A stretch of DNA of 64,000 nt from Methanospirillum lacunae (lineage in GTDB: Archaea > Halobacteriota > Methanomicrobia > Methanomicrobiales > Methanospirillaceae), in contig NZ_QGMY01000008.1 in NCBI RefSeq assembly GCF_003173355.1, positions 496,001-560,000 of the forward strand, written 5' to 3'. Numbering within the stretch: position 1 is the first letter of the stretch; each line of letters opens with the position of its first letter. Positions 29,652 through 38,524 of the stretch are shown here, one piece after another. The notes under the pieces were generated by a model. It ran no database searches. It had not been told where the DNA came from and was given only the letters and a program-made list of their open reading frames with translations. Made by a program: the position numbers and the translations under genes.

Positions 29652-30413
29652 TTAGTATCCTGCATTTTCCAGAATTTTTTTAACAGATAATGGTCCTGGA
29701 ATATCTAAAGGCAACCCAATCAACGGAAGGCCTTCAATTACCCGGTTAGCGACTACTTCATCATATTCGATCTTTCCCAGGTATCGGATCTCACTGATCT
29801 CTTTTGCACGGGAACCAAGTTCTTGCGGAAACAGAAATCCTCCAATACTGGAAAAATTTTTCCAATGAATTCCCGACTCTTCTGCAACTCTTTTTGCCCG
29901 GATCAGGTGAGAGAATGATTTACTGGATGGGCCGATGACATCAAATATCTCATCCACATCGGCAGTAACCCGGCGGTTCAAATGTTCAAGGCCACCAGGA
30001 GCATCGATGAGGACATATTTGTACTGTTTGGTCAGTCTTGAAAGTGCATCCCGGAGCGCTGCATCGGGCATGCAATAGCACCCTTCTACCCATTTAGTTC
30101 CAAGAGCAAGGAAATCAAAGTTTTTCCCCTCGTAGAGTCCGTCTCTCCATATCCGGTGCTCGATTCTTTCTGAGGGAGCAACTCCTATGGTAGTTCCACC
30201 TTTGCCGATGAATGTATCTTCAAGAAGTTCGGCTACCGTCTTACGTCCTTCTGCTTCAAGATCCACTCCAATCATCTCCCCAAGATTCTGATCGGGATCA
30301 AGATCGACGAGCAAGAGTGGAGTGTCCCCTTTCCTGATGAAATAATCAGCCATCAGGCTTACAAAACTTGTTTTGCCGGTACCTCCCCGGCCCATTGTGA
30401 CAATAATCTTCAT
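29652..30413 (-). CDS. CooC-like P-loop ATPase, Arg-variant Walker A
   Basis: The 253-residue MinD/ParA-type ATPase has a Walker A reading GRGGTGKTS, so the usual signature Lys of the deviant motif is Arg9. DLDPDQNLGEMIGV (switch) and VLIDAPGGLEHLNRR (Walker B) are present, and a CXC pair is seen in EGCYCMPD, the metal-binding motif of CooC. CooC proteins bind nickel and load the C-cluster. The Arg change suggests altered dimerisation or ATP use. It follows a more standard CooC by 14 bases, so the two form an operon upstream of cdhA. Confidence 0.8.
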   Translation of the reverse strand: MKIIVTMGRGGTGKTSFVSLMADYFIRKGDTPLLLVDLDPDQNLGEMIGVDLEAEGRKTVAELLEDTFIGKGGTTIGVAPSERIEHRIWRDGLYEGKNFDFLALGTKWVEGCYCMPDAALRDALSRLTKQYKYVLIDAPGGLEHLNRRVTADVDEIFDVIGPSSKSFSHLIRAKRVAEESGIHWKNFSSIGGFLFPQELGSRAKEISEIRYLGKIEYDEVVANRVIEGLPLIGLPLDIPGPLSVKKILENAGY

Positions 30414-30427
30414 GGTACTATCAAATG

Positions 30428-31213
30428 TTAGCCGGACAGAAAATTCTGTTCAAGGGACTCGGCAAGAGTTTGAACTGCTGTCACCGCTTTATATTCTGTT
30501 TCTGTTATCACTGGCTTTCCTATCATTCCTGATGCGAGAATATCCTGATCATATGGAATATATGCCAGGATCGAAACATTATGTTCTTTGGCTGATTCAC
30601 GGATTCTGTTCTCCACGTCCGGGCCGGTCACTCTATTTGCTATATATGCAATGTTTGGTATTCCTGACGGCCTGGCAAGGTCTGCGATTCTCCCTGCAGT
30701 TATTAATGATGCCTGATGTGCGTCTGTTATGATTAAGAGGATATCAACATTCTTCGCAGTTCCTCTCCCCAGATGTTCCACTCCTGCCTCCATATCCATA
30801 ATAAGGATTTCATTACGCTCGACAATGAGATGAGACATCAGTGTCCGGATGAGGTTATGAGCCGGACATGCACATCCTGATCCCATTGCCCTGACCATTC
30901 CCATAACAAGGAGTTGCACTCCGCATGGGGTAGAAGCAGCCTGAGATGATACAATGTCATCAACAGTATATGATAATTTAAAGACGCCCGGAAAATCAGT
31001 TTTTGTCTTCTCATCAATGAGGATTTGGTTTTCTGCTATCGGAAGAATCCGGGATGCCTCTTCTGGTGACATACCAAGCATAAGGGCAAGGTTTGGTGAT
31101 GTGTCAGCATCTATTGCGATGGTTTTCAGGCCTTTTGCAGCATACATGCAGGCAAGTGTTCCGGCAATGAAAGTCTTTCCGACTCCACCTTTTCCTGCTA
31201 TTGCTATCTTCAT
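30428..31213 (-). CDS. cooC: CO dehydrogenase nickel-insertion ATPase CooC
   Basis: The 261-residue protein has the intact deviant Walker A GKGGVGKT, IDADTSPNLALMLG as switch region, Walker B ILIMDMEAGVEHLGRGT and the CXC motif in GSGCACPAHN. CooC couples ATP to nickel delivery into the C-cluster of CO dehydrogenase, here most likely CdhA encoded 2 kb downstream. It is the first gene of a two-gene operon with the Arg-variant paralog. MKIAIAG is the natural start. Confidence 0.88.
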   Translation of the reverse strand: MKIAIAGKGGVGKTFIAGTLACMYAAKGLKTIAIDADTSPNLALMLGMSPEEASRILPIAENQILIDEKTKTDFPGVFKLSYTVDDIVSSQAASTPCGVQLLVMGMVRAMGSGCACPAHNLIRTLMSHLIVERNEILIMDMEAGVEHLGRGTAKNVDILLIITDAHQASLITAGRIADLARPSGIPNIAYIANRVTGPDVENRIRESAKEHNVSILAYIPYDQDILASGMIGKPVITETEYKAVTAVQTLAESLEQNFLSG

Positions 31214-31362
31214 TGTTATTACCTATGGCTCGTATCTGTTTACCGTTCAATATGATGGTTATTCATAGAGTACCCCTGAAATTATGACCCCTGATAAAAA
31301 CCTCTTCTTGGGGTCTGATTTTCATTTGAAAAGTTTATTATGTTGCAGTAAGAGTTATTCGT

Positions 31363-32211
31363 ATGGATCCGAGTCGCATCGTTGTATACCTTATTATTTC
31401 TCTTGTAGTTTTTCTGTCTTCCCAGGGGTGTTATGCAGAATCTGACAATGGCAGCCAATTAGTCGGAAACGTTATTTCTGCTGATACTTTGAACCAAAAT
31501 CTATCCCAGAATCCGGCAGGGGTAGACATCCTTCATCTACTGAACCAGTCAGGGTCAAGTGGAACACCTGCATCTGTCAGGATTATCCAGGTAAATCCCG
31601 GAGCTGTATATACTCCTGGTGCAGCCAATTCTGCTCCCGATACATTATATCTGATTTCTGGAACTGCCAGGGTATCAGCTGATACCTCATCTGTTAATGC
31701 AAAGTCCGGGGATGCAGTTGTTGTTCCAGAAGGATCTTTGTTCGACATAGAAAGCATCGGAAATGAGACTCTTACCTTTATATCTGCTCTTTCATCACCG
31801 GTTCAGGTTCAGGAAACAGAAAAACAAAGTATGTATGTAAAATCACCCGGTGAGGTTACTACAGTTATCCTTGGAAATGAGACTGATAACACTAGTTTTA
31901 ATGTAAGCAGGATTCTTGACACAAATGGCGATGCTCTTCCGTTATCATATGATTTAGCTGTTGTTTCTGTACCGGCAGGGCATACAATCGGATCTCACTA
32001 CCTGGATAGCGGAGAGATTGGATACATGCTTGAAGGATCAGGTGAAATAACGATCGGGTGTGCTGTGCATACTATTAAAAAAGGGGATGTTTTTTTCATT
32101 CCTTCAAAGGCTGTACAGAAACTGATTGCTTCAGCAGACCTGAAATACGTCCTTCTCACTGATCCCTTTTATAAACCCGGTGAAGATTTTCCAGTTTCAT
32201 CATCCTGTTAA
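31363..32211 (+). CDS. Exported two-domain cupin protein
   Basis: The 282-residue protein has a signal or anchor segment to about residue 26 (a cysteine in SSQGCYAES may be lipidated). Two cupin domains follow. The first runs IIQVNPGAVYTPG to VVVPEGSLFDIES, the second VSVPAGHTIGSHYLDSGEI to GDVFFIPSKAVQKLI. In the second, a His-Glu pattern (SHYLDSGEIGYML) could bind metal; the first lacks the histidines. It may bind or convert a small molecule outside the membrane. A TTTATTA box about 30 bases upstream is a likely promoter. Confidence 0.72.
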   Translation: MDPSRIVVYLIISLVVFLSSQGCYAESDNGSQLVGNVISADTLNQNLSQNPAGVDILHLLNQSGSSGTPASVRIIQVNPGAVYTPGAANSAPDTLYLISGTARVSADTSSVNAKSGDAVVVPEGSLFDIESIGNETLTFISALSSPVQVQETEKQSMYVKSPGEVTTVILGNETDNTSFNVSRILDTNGDALPLSYDLAVVSVPAGHTIGSHYLDSGEIGYMLEGSGEITIGCAVHTIKKGDVFFIPSKAVQKLIASADLKYVLLTDPFYKPGEDFPVSSSC

Positions 32212-32233
32212 ACCCGGATACCCTTTTTTCATT

Positions 32234-33244
32234 TTATCTGAATGGACAGACAATAGCATCCTGTTTTCGGCATGCATCACATGACGTACATGCTGCTTCA
32301 GAGTCAGGATGTTCCTTCCATGTCTGAACCAGGTTCGGCTCCCTGATGAATGGCCGGGACATGGAAAAGTAAGCAATATTTGTAGCATTAAGAATTTCAT
32401 TCATGACAGCCGGATTCCTGTTCATTCCTACCATGATTACCGGAGTTTCTATCAATTTTGCAATCGTGGCTGCGTAATCTCTGAATACGGATTCTGAATA
32501 TTTTCCCCTTGGTGGAAGAGGGAGTCCTTTCCCGGCTCCACCGGTGATCTCAATTCCATTAATTCCTCTGGCTGATAACTGGGTGCATGTATATTGGCAG
32601 GCTTCAAAAACCCCGTCATCTTCACCCTCAAAATCTCCACAGTTGATCTTGATAAAAATCCCAAACTCAGTACCAACCCTTGAACGAACCTCGTCATAGA
32701 TCTCTAAAATAAACCTGCCCCGGTTTGCAACCGAACCTCCGTACATGTCAGTTCGTGTGTTCTTTTTTGAGCTTAAGAACTGGCTTAAAAAGTACCCATG
32801 CCCTGCGTGTATCTGTATTCCATCAAAGCCTGATTTTTTCGCTCGTATTGCTGCCTCACCATATGTCCGTGAGATCGCGTATAATTCATGAAGGGTGGAC
32901 CCTCCGGGTGTCTGCCAGTCTCCACCTCTTCCAACAAAGGTAATCTGCATAACAACCGGAACGTCATGCTGATGAATCATTGAGGTCATCTCATGATACC
33001 CGGGAATAAGTGAGTCGTCAGCAATACTCATCATACCCGGAAGACCAGTGGGATCAGGAACTATGGTGGTTGCTCCGGTGATGATCAACCCTACCCCTCC
33101 CTGAGCGAGTTCATCATAGACTTTGATCAGGCGTTCGGTGGGCTGACCGGACAGATCAGCCATTGCTTCCCAGGTGGCTGATCTGACAAATCTGTTTTTC
33201 AGAGTTAGAGGACCGATTTTTGTTGTATCAAACAGGGTTCGCAT
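32234..33244 (-). CDS. Old-yellow-enzyme family FMN oxidoreductase
   Basis: The 336-residue TIM barrel starts with LFDTTKIGPLTLKNRFVRSA and has GFDGIQIHAGHGYFLSQFLS, the catalytic His-X-X-His-like segment, and IKINCGDF. It ends with a cysteine cluster, CTSCDACRKQDAIVC, that could bind an iron-sulfur cluster as in the larger 2,4-dienoyl-CoA reductase type. The NAD(P)-binding domains of those larger enzymes are missing, so an external reductase is needed. It reduces activated C=C or similar bonds. A GGTGA ribosome site precedes the ATG. Confidence 0.85.
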   Translation of the reverse strand: MRTLFDTTKIGPLTLKNRFVRSATWEAMADLSGQPTERLIKVYDELAQGGVGLIITGATTIVPDPTGLPGMMSIADDSLIPGYHEMTSMIHQHDVPVVMQITFVGRGGDWQTPGGSTLHELYAISRTYGEAAIRAKKSGFDGIQIHAGHGYFLSQFLSSKKNTRTDMYGGSVANRGRFILEIYDEVRSRVGTEFGIFIKINCGDFEGEDDGVFEACQYTCTQLSARGINGIEITGGAGKGLPLPPRGKYSESVFRDYAATIAKLIETPVIMVGMNRNPAVMNEILNATNIAYFSMSRPFIREPNLVQTWKEHPDSEAACTSCDACRKQDAIVCPFR

Positions 33245-33247
33245 GAT

Positions 33248-33574
33248 TTATTCACCTATCATAGTTTGGGGAATATTCTGTTCCCTCTCTGTCGGATGGG
33301 TTATAATTGGTTGACCTCCTGTAATCACACCCACTCCTAGAATGCGTTCTATTACATCCAAGAAAGAAAATTGTGAGAGGTTTCTCATTACTATCTTTTT
33401 CATAGTGATGGTATTTGTATGGGTCAGATTCTTACTGGTTACCCTGGGAAGGCAGGGATACCCAGTTACTAGTCGGACAGTGAGATGATTTGCCGGATTT
33501 CCAGTTTCATGAAAACTAATCAGATCATTTTCTTTGTCATTACTTTTTGTTGGAACATGATCCACAGACTTCAA
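33248..33574 (-). CDS. Doubtful small ORF upstream of the FMN oxidoreductase
   Basis: This reads 108 residues from a TTG and stops four bases before the oxidoreductase start, carrying that gene's ribosome site in its last codons. No domain is recognised; the segment SFLDVIERILGVGVI is vaguely like gas-vesicle GvpA helices but the rest is not. Spacing favours a real coupled gene, while composition and lack of a good start argue against it. Confidence 0.25.
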   Translation of the reverse strand: MKSVDHVPTKSNDKENDLISFHETGNPANHLTVRLVTGYPCLPRVTSKNLTHTNTITMKKIVMRNLSQFSFLDVIERILGVGVITGGQPIITHPTEREQNIPQTMIGE

Positions 33575-33711
33575 TTCAGTAGCAGTTTCCGGTTTTTTGG
33601 AACCCGGTTAAATCATCCACTACATAAGGAAATTTTCTTCTGAATTATCGCCAGTCCGTAGATCACAATATAGATATGTACTGAATGTGAACACTCGGTC
33701 ATTACTCTGTA

Positions 33712-33762
33712 TTTTATTAGCAGGATTTTGTTCAGTTTAAAAAATGTAAGGAGAGGTGATGA
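33712..33762 (+). promoter_or_regulatory. Promoter and ribosome site of the cooF-cooS operon
   Basis: An AT box (ATTTTATTA, about 33712-33720) lies some 30 bases before a purine-rich AAGGAGAGGTGAT ribosome site, which ends a few bases before the cooF ATG at 33769. The 190 bases upstream hold no gene. A second AT stretch (GTTTAAAAAA) is too close to the ribosome site to be the main TATA box. Confidence 0.4.
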
Positions 33763-33768
33763 GATTTT

Positions 33769-34371
33769 ATGAAGACCGTCTTTGTACGGCAGGATAGGTG
33801 TGTCGGATGCAGGCATTGTGAAATTGCCTGTGCTGTCGAACACTCGGAGAGTAAGGACTTATTCCAGGTTTTTACCGAGGAAAAACCATCCCATCCGCGC
33901 ATTCACGTCGAATCCGTGGATAATTATCTCTCGTTTCCCAACCGGTGCAGGCATTGTGACCCTGCTCCCTGTATGCAAGTCTGTCCGACACGTGCATTGA
34001 GCCGGGACGAGGCGACCGGTTCAGTTCTGGTATCATATACCCGGTGTATTCAGTGTAGTGTCTGTGCTATGGCATGTCCGTTCGGGATCATCACGTTTCA
34101 GCAGGTCAGGCAGCTGGAGAGTGATCGGGAGGTCAATGCAAAGTGCGACAATTGTATTGGACGGTTATCAGAAAACCGGATCCCGGCATGTGCAGAGGCA
34201 TGTAAAACCGGAGCCCTTGAGTTTGGTGACGTGAACGATCTCATTAAAGAGACAAGGGCTGACCTGACCATGAGGCTCATCAGGTCACAGGGTTCGGACA
34301 TACAGGGACCGGCAATGCCGGATAATATTCGGGCATATAAAGCAGTTATGGAGACTATTGCCAATCTTTGA
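33769..34371 (+). CDS. cooF: CooF-type polyferredoxin electron carrier
   Basis: The 200-residue protein has four 4Fe-4S motifs in the CooF/HycB arrangement: CVGCRHCEIAC, CRHCDPAPCMQVC, CIQCSVCAMAC and CDNCIGR...CAEAC. It should accept electrons from the CooS next to it and pass them to a partner enzyme. It heads a plus-strand operon of six genes. CooF usually feeds a hydrogenase or a flavin oxidoreductase; here the downstream genes suggest a NuoEFG-like unit. Confidence 0.9.
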   Translation: MKTVFVRQDRCVGCRHCEIACAVEHSESKDLFQVFTEEKPSHPRIHVESVDNYLSFPNRCRHCDPAPCMQVCPTRALSRDEATGSVLVSYTRCIQCSVCAMACPFGIITFQQVRQLESDREVNAKCDNCIGRLSENRIPACAEACKTGALEFGDVNDLIKETRADLTMRLIRSQGSDIQGPAMPDNIRAYKAVMETIANL

Positions 34372-34392
34372 GGATTTCAGGGAGAGAAGATT

Positions 34393-36282
34393 ATGTTCAG
34401 TTCGTCAGATATTAAACAGGAAGCAGAGAAGCGGGCACTGGATACAACCGACCAGGAGATCATCGGAAAGGCAATAGAAGACGGCATTGAGACTGCATGG
34501 GAACGGTTCGCCCTCCAGCAGCCACAGTGTGGGTTCGGACAACTCGGTGTCTGCTGTAATAATTGTGCGATGGGGCCGTGTCGGATCGATCCATATGGAG
34601 GAAAACCATCACACGGAGTTTGTGGAGCGAATGTCGACACTATTGTCTCCAGAAACCTGCTCGATGATCTCTCGGTCGGTGCAGCTGCACACTCAGACCA
34701 TGGCAGGGAAGTTGTTGAGGTTCTGCTTGAGACAGCAGAGGGGAAATCTGAAGGCTACCGGATCTGCGACGAAGAAAAACTGAAACGGGTCGCTGAAGAG
34801 TACGGAATCGGGACTGCCGGGAGATCAAAAGAGGATATTGCAAAAGATCTCGCCCTTGGAATGCTCGCAGAGTTTGGGAGTGTTAAGGGCTTTATTCAGA
34901 TGGCAGAACGAGCTCCGGATAAGACAAAAGCGATCTGGACAGAGTTTGGCATTACTCCACGGGGAATTGACCGGGAGATCGTGGAAGCTATGCATCGTGT
35001 CCACATGGGGGTAGATGCAGACTTCATAAATATTCTCCTTCATGCAATGCGAACCGCCCTTGCAGATGGCTGGGGAGGATCGATGATTGCCACCGATTGT
35101 TCTGACATTCTCTTTGGCACTCCAAAGCCTCTGACCTCCTGGGCAAACCTTGGAACACTAAGCACAGACAAGGTGAATGTTGTCCTTCACGGTCACAATC
35201 CTCTCCTGTCAGAGATGATCGTTCAGGCAGTCGAGGACCCGGAACTGAAAAAGTATGCAATTGAGAAAGGAGCTAAAGGGATCAACCTCGTTGGAATGTG
35301 TTGTACCGGCAACGAACTTTTGATGCGTAGTGGAATCCCGATTGCAGGGAATGTTCTCGACCAGGAACTTGCGATTGCTACCGGAGCCGTCGAAGCGATG
35401 GTGGTTGATTACCAGTGTATCTTCCCCTCGATTCCGGCAACAGCGGGATGCTACCATACAAAAGTTGTTACCACCAGCAGGAAGGCAAAGATCCCGGGAA
35501 CGCAGTATATGGAGTTCAGTGCAGAGACTGCTCTTTCAACTGCAAAGGAGATCATCAGGCTGGCCATCGATAACTATCCGAACCGGAACCTTGACCGCGT
35601 GAGAATCCCGGGAAAACCAATGAAAGTAATGGCCGGTTTCTCGGAAGAGGAGATCAGAAAAGCACTTGGCGGAACATACAAACCGCTGATTGATGCCATC
35701 GTTGCCGGCCAGATCAAAGGTGTTGTTGGTATTGTCGGATGTAATCATCCGAGGATCAAGCAGGATTATGGGCATGTAACCCTTGCAAAAGAACTGATTA
35801 AGCGTAATATCCTTGTTGTGGAGACCGGATGTGCAGCGATAGCCTGTGGGAAGGCAGGGCTTCTCCTGCCTGAAGCTGCAGATAATGCCGGTTCCAGACT
35901 CAAGGCTGTATGCAATCTTCTTGGTATTCCGCCGGTGCTCCACATGGGATCATGTGTTGACAACTCGCGGATCCTTGTCATGGCCTCGATGGTTGCAAAA
36001 GAACTCGGCGTTTCGATTGGTGATCTTCCACTTGGTGGAGCAGCACCCGAGTGGTACTCACAGAAGGCTCTGCCTATCGGGACGTACTTTGTTGCGTCAG
36101 GTGTATACACAGTTCTCGGGATTCCACCCAAGATCTTTGGGAGTAAGAATGTACTGAATCTCCTTGCTGAAGGCCTCAAGGGAATAACGAACTCAGCGTT
36201 TGCAGTCGAGCCCGATCCGGTGAAGGCTGCTGATCTTCTTGAAGAAGAGATCAACCGTAAGCGTGCAGCCCTTGGCATCTGA
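34393..36282 (+). CDS. cooS: Monofunctional Ni-CO dehydrogenase catalytic subunit
   Basis: The 629-residue enzyme oxidises CO to CO2. D- and B-cluster cysteines are visible at 46, 54, 55, 58, 63 and 77 (spacing CX7CCX2CX4C). C-cluster ligands fit His268 (HGHNP) and Cys304, 342, 450, 480 and 521 (GMCCTG, YQCIF, GCNHP, ETGCA, GSCVDN), so all expected ligands are present. It is separate from, and very different to, the CdhA encoded 6 kb upstream on the other strand. It is 21 bases after cooF. Confidence 0.95.
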   Translation: MFSSSDIKQEAEKRALDTTDQEIIGKAIEDGIETAWERFALQQPQCGFGQLGVCCNNCAMGPCRIDPYGGKPSHGVCGANVDTIVSRNLLDDLSVGAAAHSDHGREVVEVLLETAEGKSEGYRICDEEKLKRVAEEYGIGTAGRSKEDIAKDLALGMLAEFGSVKGFIQMAERAPDKTKAIWTEFGITPRGIDREIVEAMHRVHMGVDADFINILLHAMRTALADGWGGSMIATDCSDILFGTPKPLTSWANLGTLSTDKVNVVLHGHNPLLSEMIVQAVEDPELKKYAIEKGAKGINLVGMCCTGNELLMRSGIPIAGNVLDQELAIATGAVEAMVVDYQCIFPSIPATAGCYHTKVVTTSRKAKIPGTQYMEFSAETALSTAKEIIRLAIDNYPNRNLDRVRIPGKPMKVMAGFSEEEIRKALGGTYKPLIDAIVAGQIKGVVGIVGCNHPRIKQDYGHVTLAKELIKRNILVVETGCAAIACGKAGLLLPEAADNAGSRLKAVCNLLGIPPVLHMGSCVDNSRILVMASMVAKELGVSIGDLPLGGAAPEWYSQKALPIGTYFVASGVYTVLGIPPKIFGSKNVLNLLAEGLKGITNSAFAVEPDPVKAADLLEEEINRKRAALGI

Positions 36283-36305
36283 TCTCATTCCTTTTTGGTC
36301 AGACC

Positions 36306-36827
36306 ATGAATGACACAACATTTCATGAGATTATCTCACGGTATCATTCCCCTTCGGGAAGAACACTCGGGATACTGCGGGATATCCAGATACAGGAAGG
36401 CTATATTCCCCGGGAACTGCTCAACCGGGTTTCTGTTGAACTGAATGAACCTGTTTCACGACTGTACAGTCTGGTCACCTTTTATTCATTCTTCAGCCTG
36501 CACCCGGTTGGAGAACATATGATCACGGTCTGCATGGGAACCCCATGTCATGTCAGGGGAGCAGAGAAGATCCTTGAAACTCTGCAGTCGCTCCTTCAAC
36601 TTTCAGGGGAGAGTAAGGACGGAAAATATTCGCAGACCACGCAGGATAATATGTTCACCGTTGAAATTGCCCGATGTTTTGGAGCCTGTAGTATGGCTCC
36701 GGTGCTCCATGTTGATGGCGATCTCTACGGATATGTAACACCCGAGAAGATCCCTGATATCCTTTCTCGTTACGGGTGGAAGGGAACCGGGATCAGCCAG
36801 TCGGAGAACAGGAGTGATGCGAGATGA
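36306..36827 (+). CDS. NuoE/HydC-like 2Fe-2S thioredoxin-fold subunit
   Basis: The 173-residue protein has the NuoE pattern: a helical N-terminus with YHSPSGRTLGILRDIQIQEGYIP, then four cysteines in VCMGTPCHVRG and ARCFGACSMAPV that bind one 2Fe-2S cluster. In complex I, HydABC and related enzymes this subunit takes electrons from the flavin subunit. The stop overlaps the next start (ATGA). It lies 23 bases behind cooS, so it belongs to the CO module. Confidence 0.9.
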   Translation: MNDTTFHEIISRYHSPSGRTLGILRDIQIQEGYIPRELLNRVSVELNEPVSRLYSLVTFYSFFSLHPVGEHMITVCMGTPCHVRGAEKILETLQSLLQLSGESKDGKYSQTTQDNMFTVEIARCFGACSMAPVLHVDGDLYGYVTPEKIPDILSRYGWKGTGISQSENRSDAR

Positions 36828-38524
36828 CCGGCTTTGTCGGACCGATAGAGACTCCCGAAGATCTCTCAAAGGTCAGGGAAATTGGGCTTTCAAAACTGCT
36901 AAACCGTCCGAGGATCGCAGTCGGTCTTTCCACGTGTGGGATTGCTGTAGGCGGTGAGAGACTTTTTGCACGGCTCAAGGAGATCATCTCATCAGGAGGC
37001 TATAATATTGCTCTTGTCCGGGTCGGATGCATCGGGTTCTGTAAGGAGGAACCGATTGTAAATATCACGATCCCGGGAAAACCGCTCGTAATCCTGCACC
37101 AGGTCTCCGAGAATGATGCAGAAGCGATTGTAAATGCCGTGCTCAAAGGGGGCGTTCCTGATGAGAAAGTACTCTGCAAGGTTTCATCATGGGATCATAT
37201 CACCAGAACAATAATCTACGGAACCGGATTTGAACAGATTCCTGATTATCACGATATCCCGTTCTTTAGCAGACAGACAAAGGTGATCCTTCGCGATGCC
37301 GGGTTCATCAATCCTGAAGATATCGACGAGTACATCGCAGTCGGCGGGTACCAGGCCTTTGTCTCTGCAGTCTCTTCCCGGACCCCTGAAGAAGTTATTG
37401 ATATCGTGAAACAGTCAGATCTCCGGGGCCGTGGTGGTGCAGGATTTCCCGCAGGTCTGAAATGGGAGATCACACGGGAAGCAAAAGGTCATCTCAAGTA
37501 TATTGTCTGCAATGCAGACGAGGGTGATCCCGGTGCGTACATGAACCGGAACGAGATGGAAAGCGATCCTCACATGCTTATTGAGGGGCTGCTCATCGGT
37601 GCATATGCTATCGGGACATCTGATGCCCTTATCTATATCAGAGCCGAGTACCCGCTTGCCATCGAGAGGCTCAGGAAAGCAATAGATCAGGCACGTGAGT
37701 ATGGACTTGTTGGCGAAAACATTCTCGGGACTGGGTTTTCGTGTGATATTCAGCTTGCAACCGGTGCCGGTGCATTTGTCTGCGGTGAATCAACCGCCCT
37801 TGCTGCCTCTATTGAGGGTAAGACCGGACGACCACGTCCACGTCCTCCCCGGCTCACTGATAAAGGAATCTGGGGGAGGCCGACCGATCTCAACAACGTG
37901 GAGACCTTTTGCAATGTTCCGGTGATTCTTACCCGTGGTGCAGAGTGGTACCGGGGAATCGGTGCGAAGGGCAACACCGGAACCAAGGTTTTCTCTCTTG
38001 TCGGCAAGGTAGAGAATGTCGGGATGGTCGAGGTTCCACTTGGGACAACGCTTGACACCATCGTGTCAGAGATCGGAAATGGTGGAGCCGGGGGAAAGTC
38101 GGTCAAGGCTGTGCAGACCGGTGGACCGTCAGGCGGATGTATCCCTGCCCGGCTCTTTGATACACCGGTTGACTTTGAGCACCTGAACGAGGCTGGGTCT
38201 ATGATGGGTTCCGGTGGTATCGTTGTGATGGACGAGGATACCAACATGGTTGATATCGCCCGGTATTTCATCAATTTTGCCACCAGCGAGTCATGTGGGA
38301 AGTGTGTTCCCTGCCGTGAAGGGCTCAAACATACACTGCTGATCTTAAACAAGGTCATGGCAGGGAAGGGAACTGCTGCTGATCTTGAGATGCTGGAGTC
38401 TCTTTCTGATACCATACAGGCAACCTCACTTTGTGGTCTCGGGCAGACTGCACCAAATCCGGTTCTTACAACGTTGAAATACTTCAGAGAAGAGTATGAG
38501 GCCCTGATTTCGGAGGGGACATGA
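36824..38524 (+). CDS. NuoF/HydB-like FMN and NAD(P)-binding subunit
   Basis: The 566-residue protein has an N-terminal thioredoxin-like domain with cysteines in STCGIAVGG and VGCIGFCKEEP. The FMN/NAD core follows with GRGGAGFPAGLKWE, CNADEGDPGAYMNRNEME and GAGAFVCGESTALAASIEGK. A 4Fe-4S site comes last (ESCGKCVPCREG and a later SLCGLG). It resembles HydB of bifurcating hydrogenases but ends right after the 4Fe-4S domain, without the extra C-terminal ferredoxin domain those often have. It should exchange electrons with NAD(H) or NADP(H). It overlaps both neighbours by four bases. Confidence 0.92.
   Translation: MTGFVGPIETPEDLSKVREIGLSKLLNRPRIAVGLSTCGIAVGGERLFARLKEIISSGGYNIALVRVGCIGFCKEEPIVNITIPGKPLVILHQVSENDAEAIVNAVLKGGVPDEKVLCKVSSWDHITRTIIYGTGFEQIPDYHDIPFFSRQTKVILRDAGFINPEDIDEYIAVGGYQAFVSAVSSRTPEEVIDIVKQSDLRGRGGAGFPAGLKWEITREAKGHLKYIVCNADEGDPGAYMNRNEMESDPHMLIEGLLIGAYAIGTSDALIYIRAEYPLAIERLRKAIDQAREYGLVGENILGTGFSCDIQLATGAGAFVCGESTALAASIEGKTGRPRPRPPRLTDKGIWGRPTDLNNVETFCNVPVILTRGAEWYRGIGAKGNTGTKVFSLVGKVENVGMVEVPLGTTLDTIVSEIGNGGAGGKSVKAVQTGGPSGGCIPARLFDTPVDFEHLNEAGSMMGSGGIVVMDEDTNMVDIARYFINFATSESCGKCVPCREGLKHTLLILNKVMAGKGTAADLEMLESLSDTIQATSLCGLGQTAPNPVLTTLKYFREEYEALISEGT

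Noticed and set aside
33248-33574. Gas-vesicle GvpA-like protein
   Set aside because: Only one short helix looks similar, and no other gas-vesicle gene is near. Kept only as a doubtful ORF.
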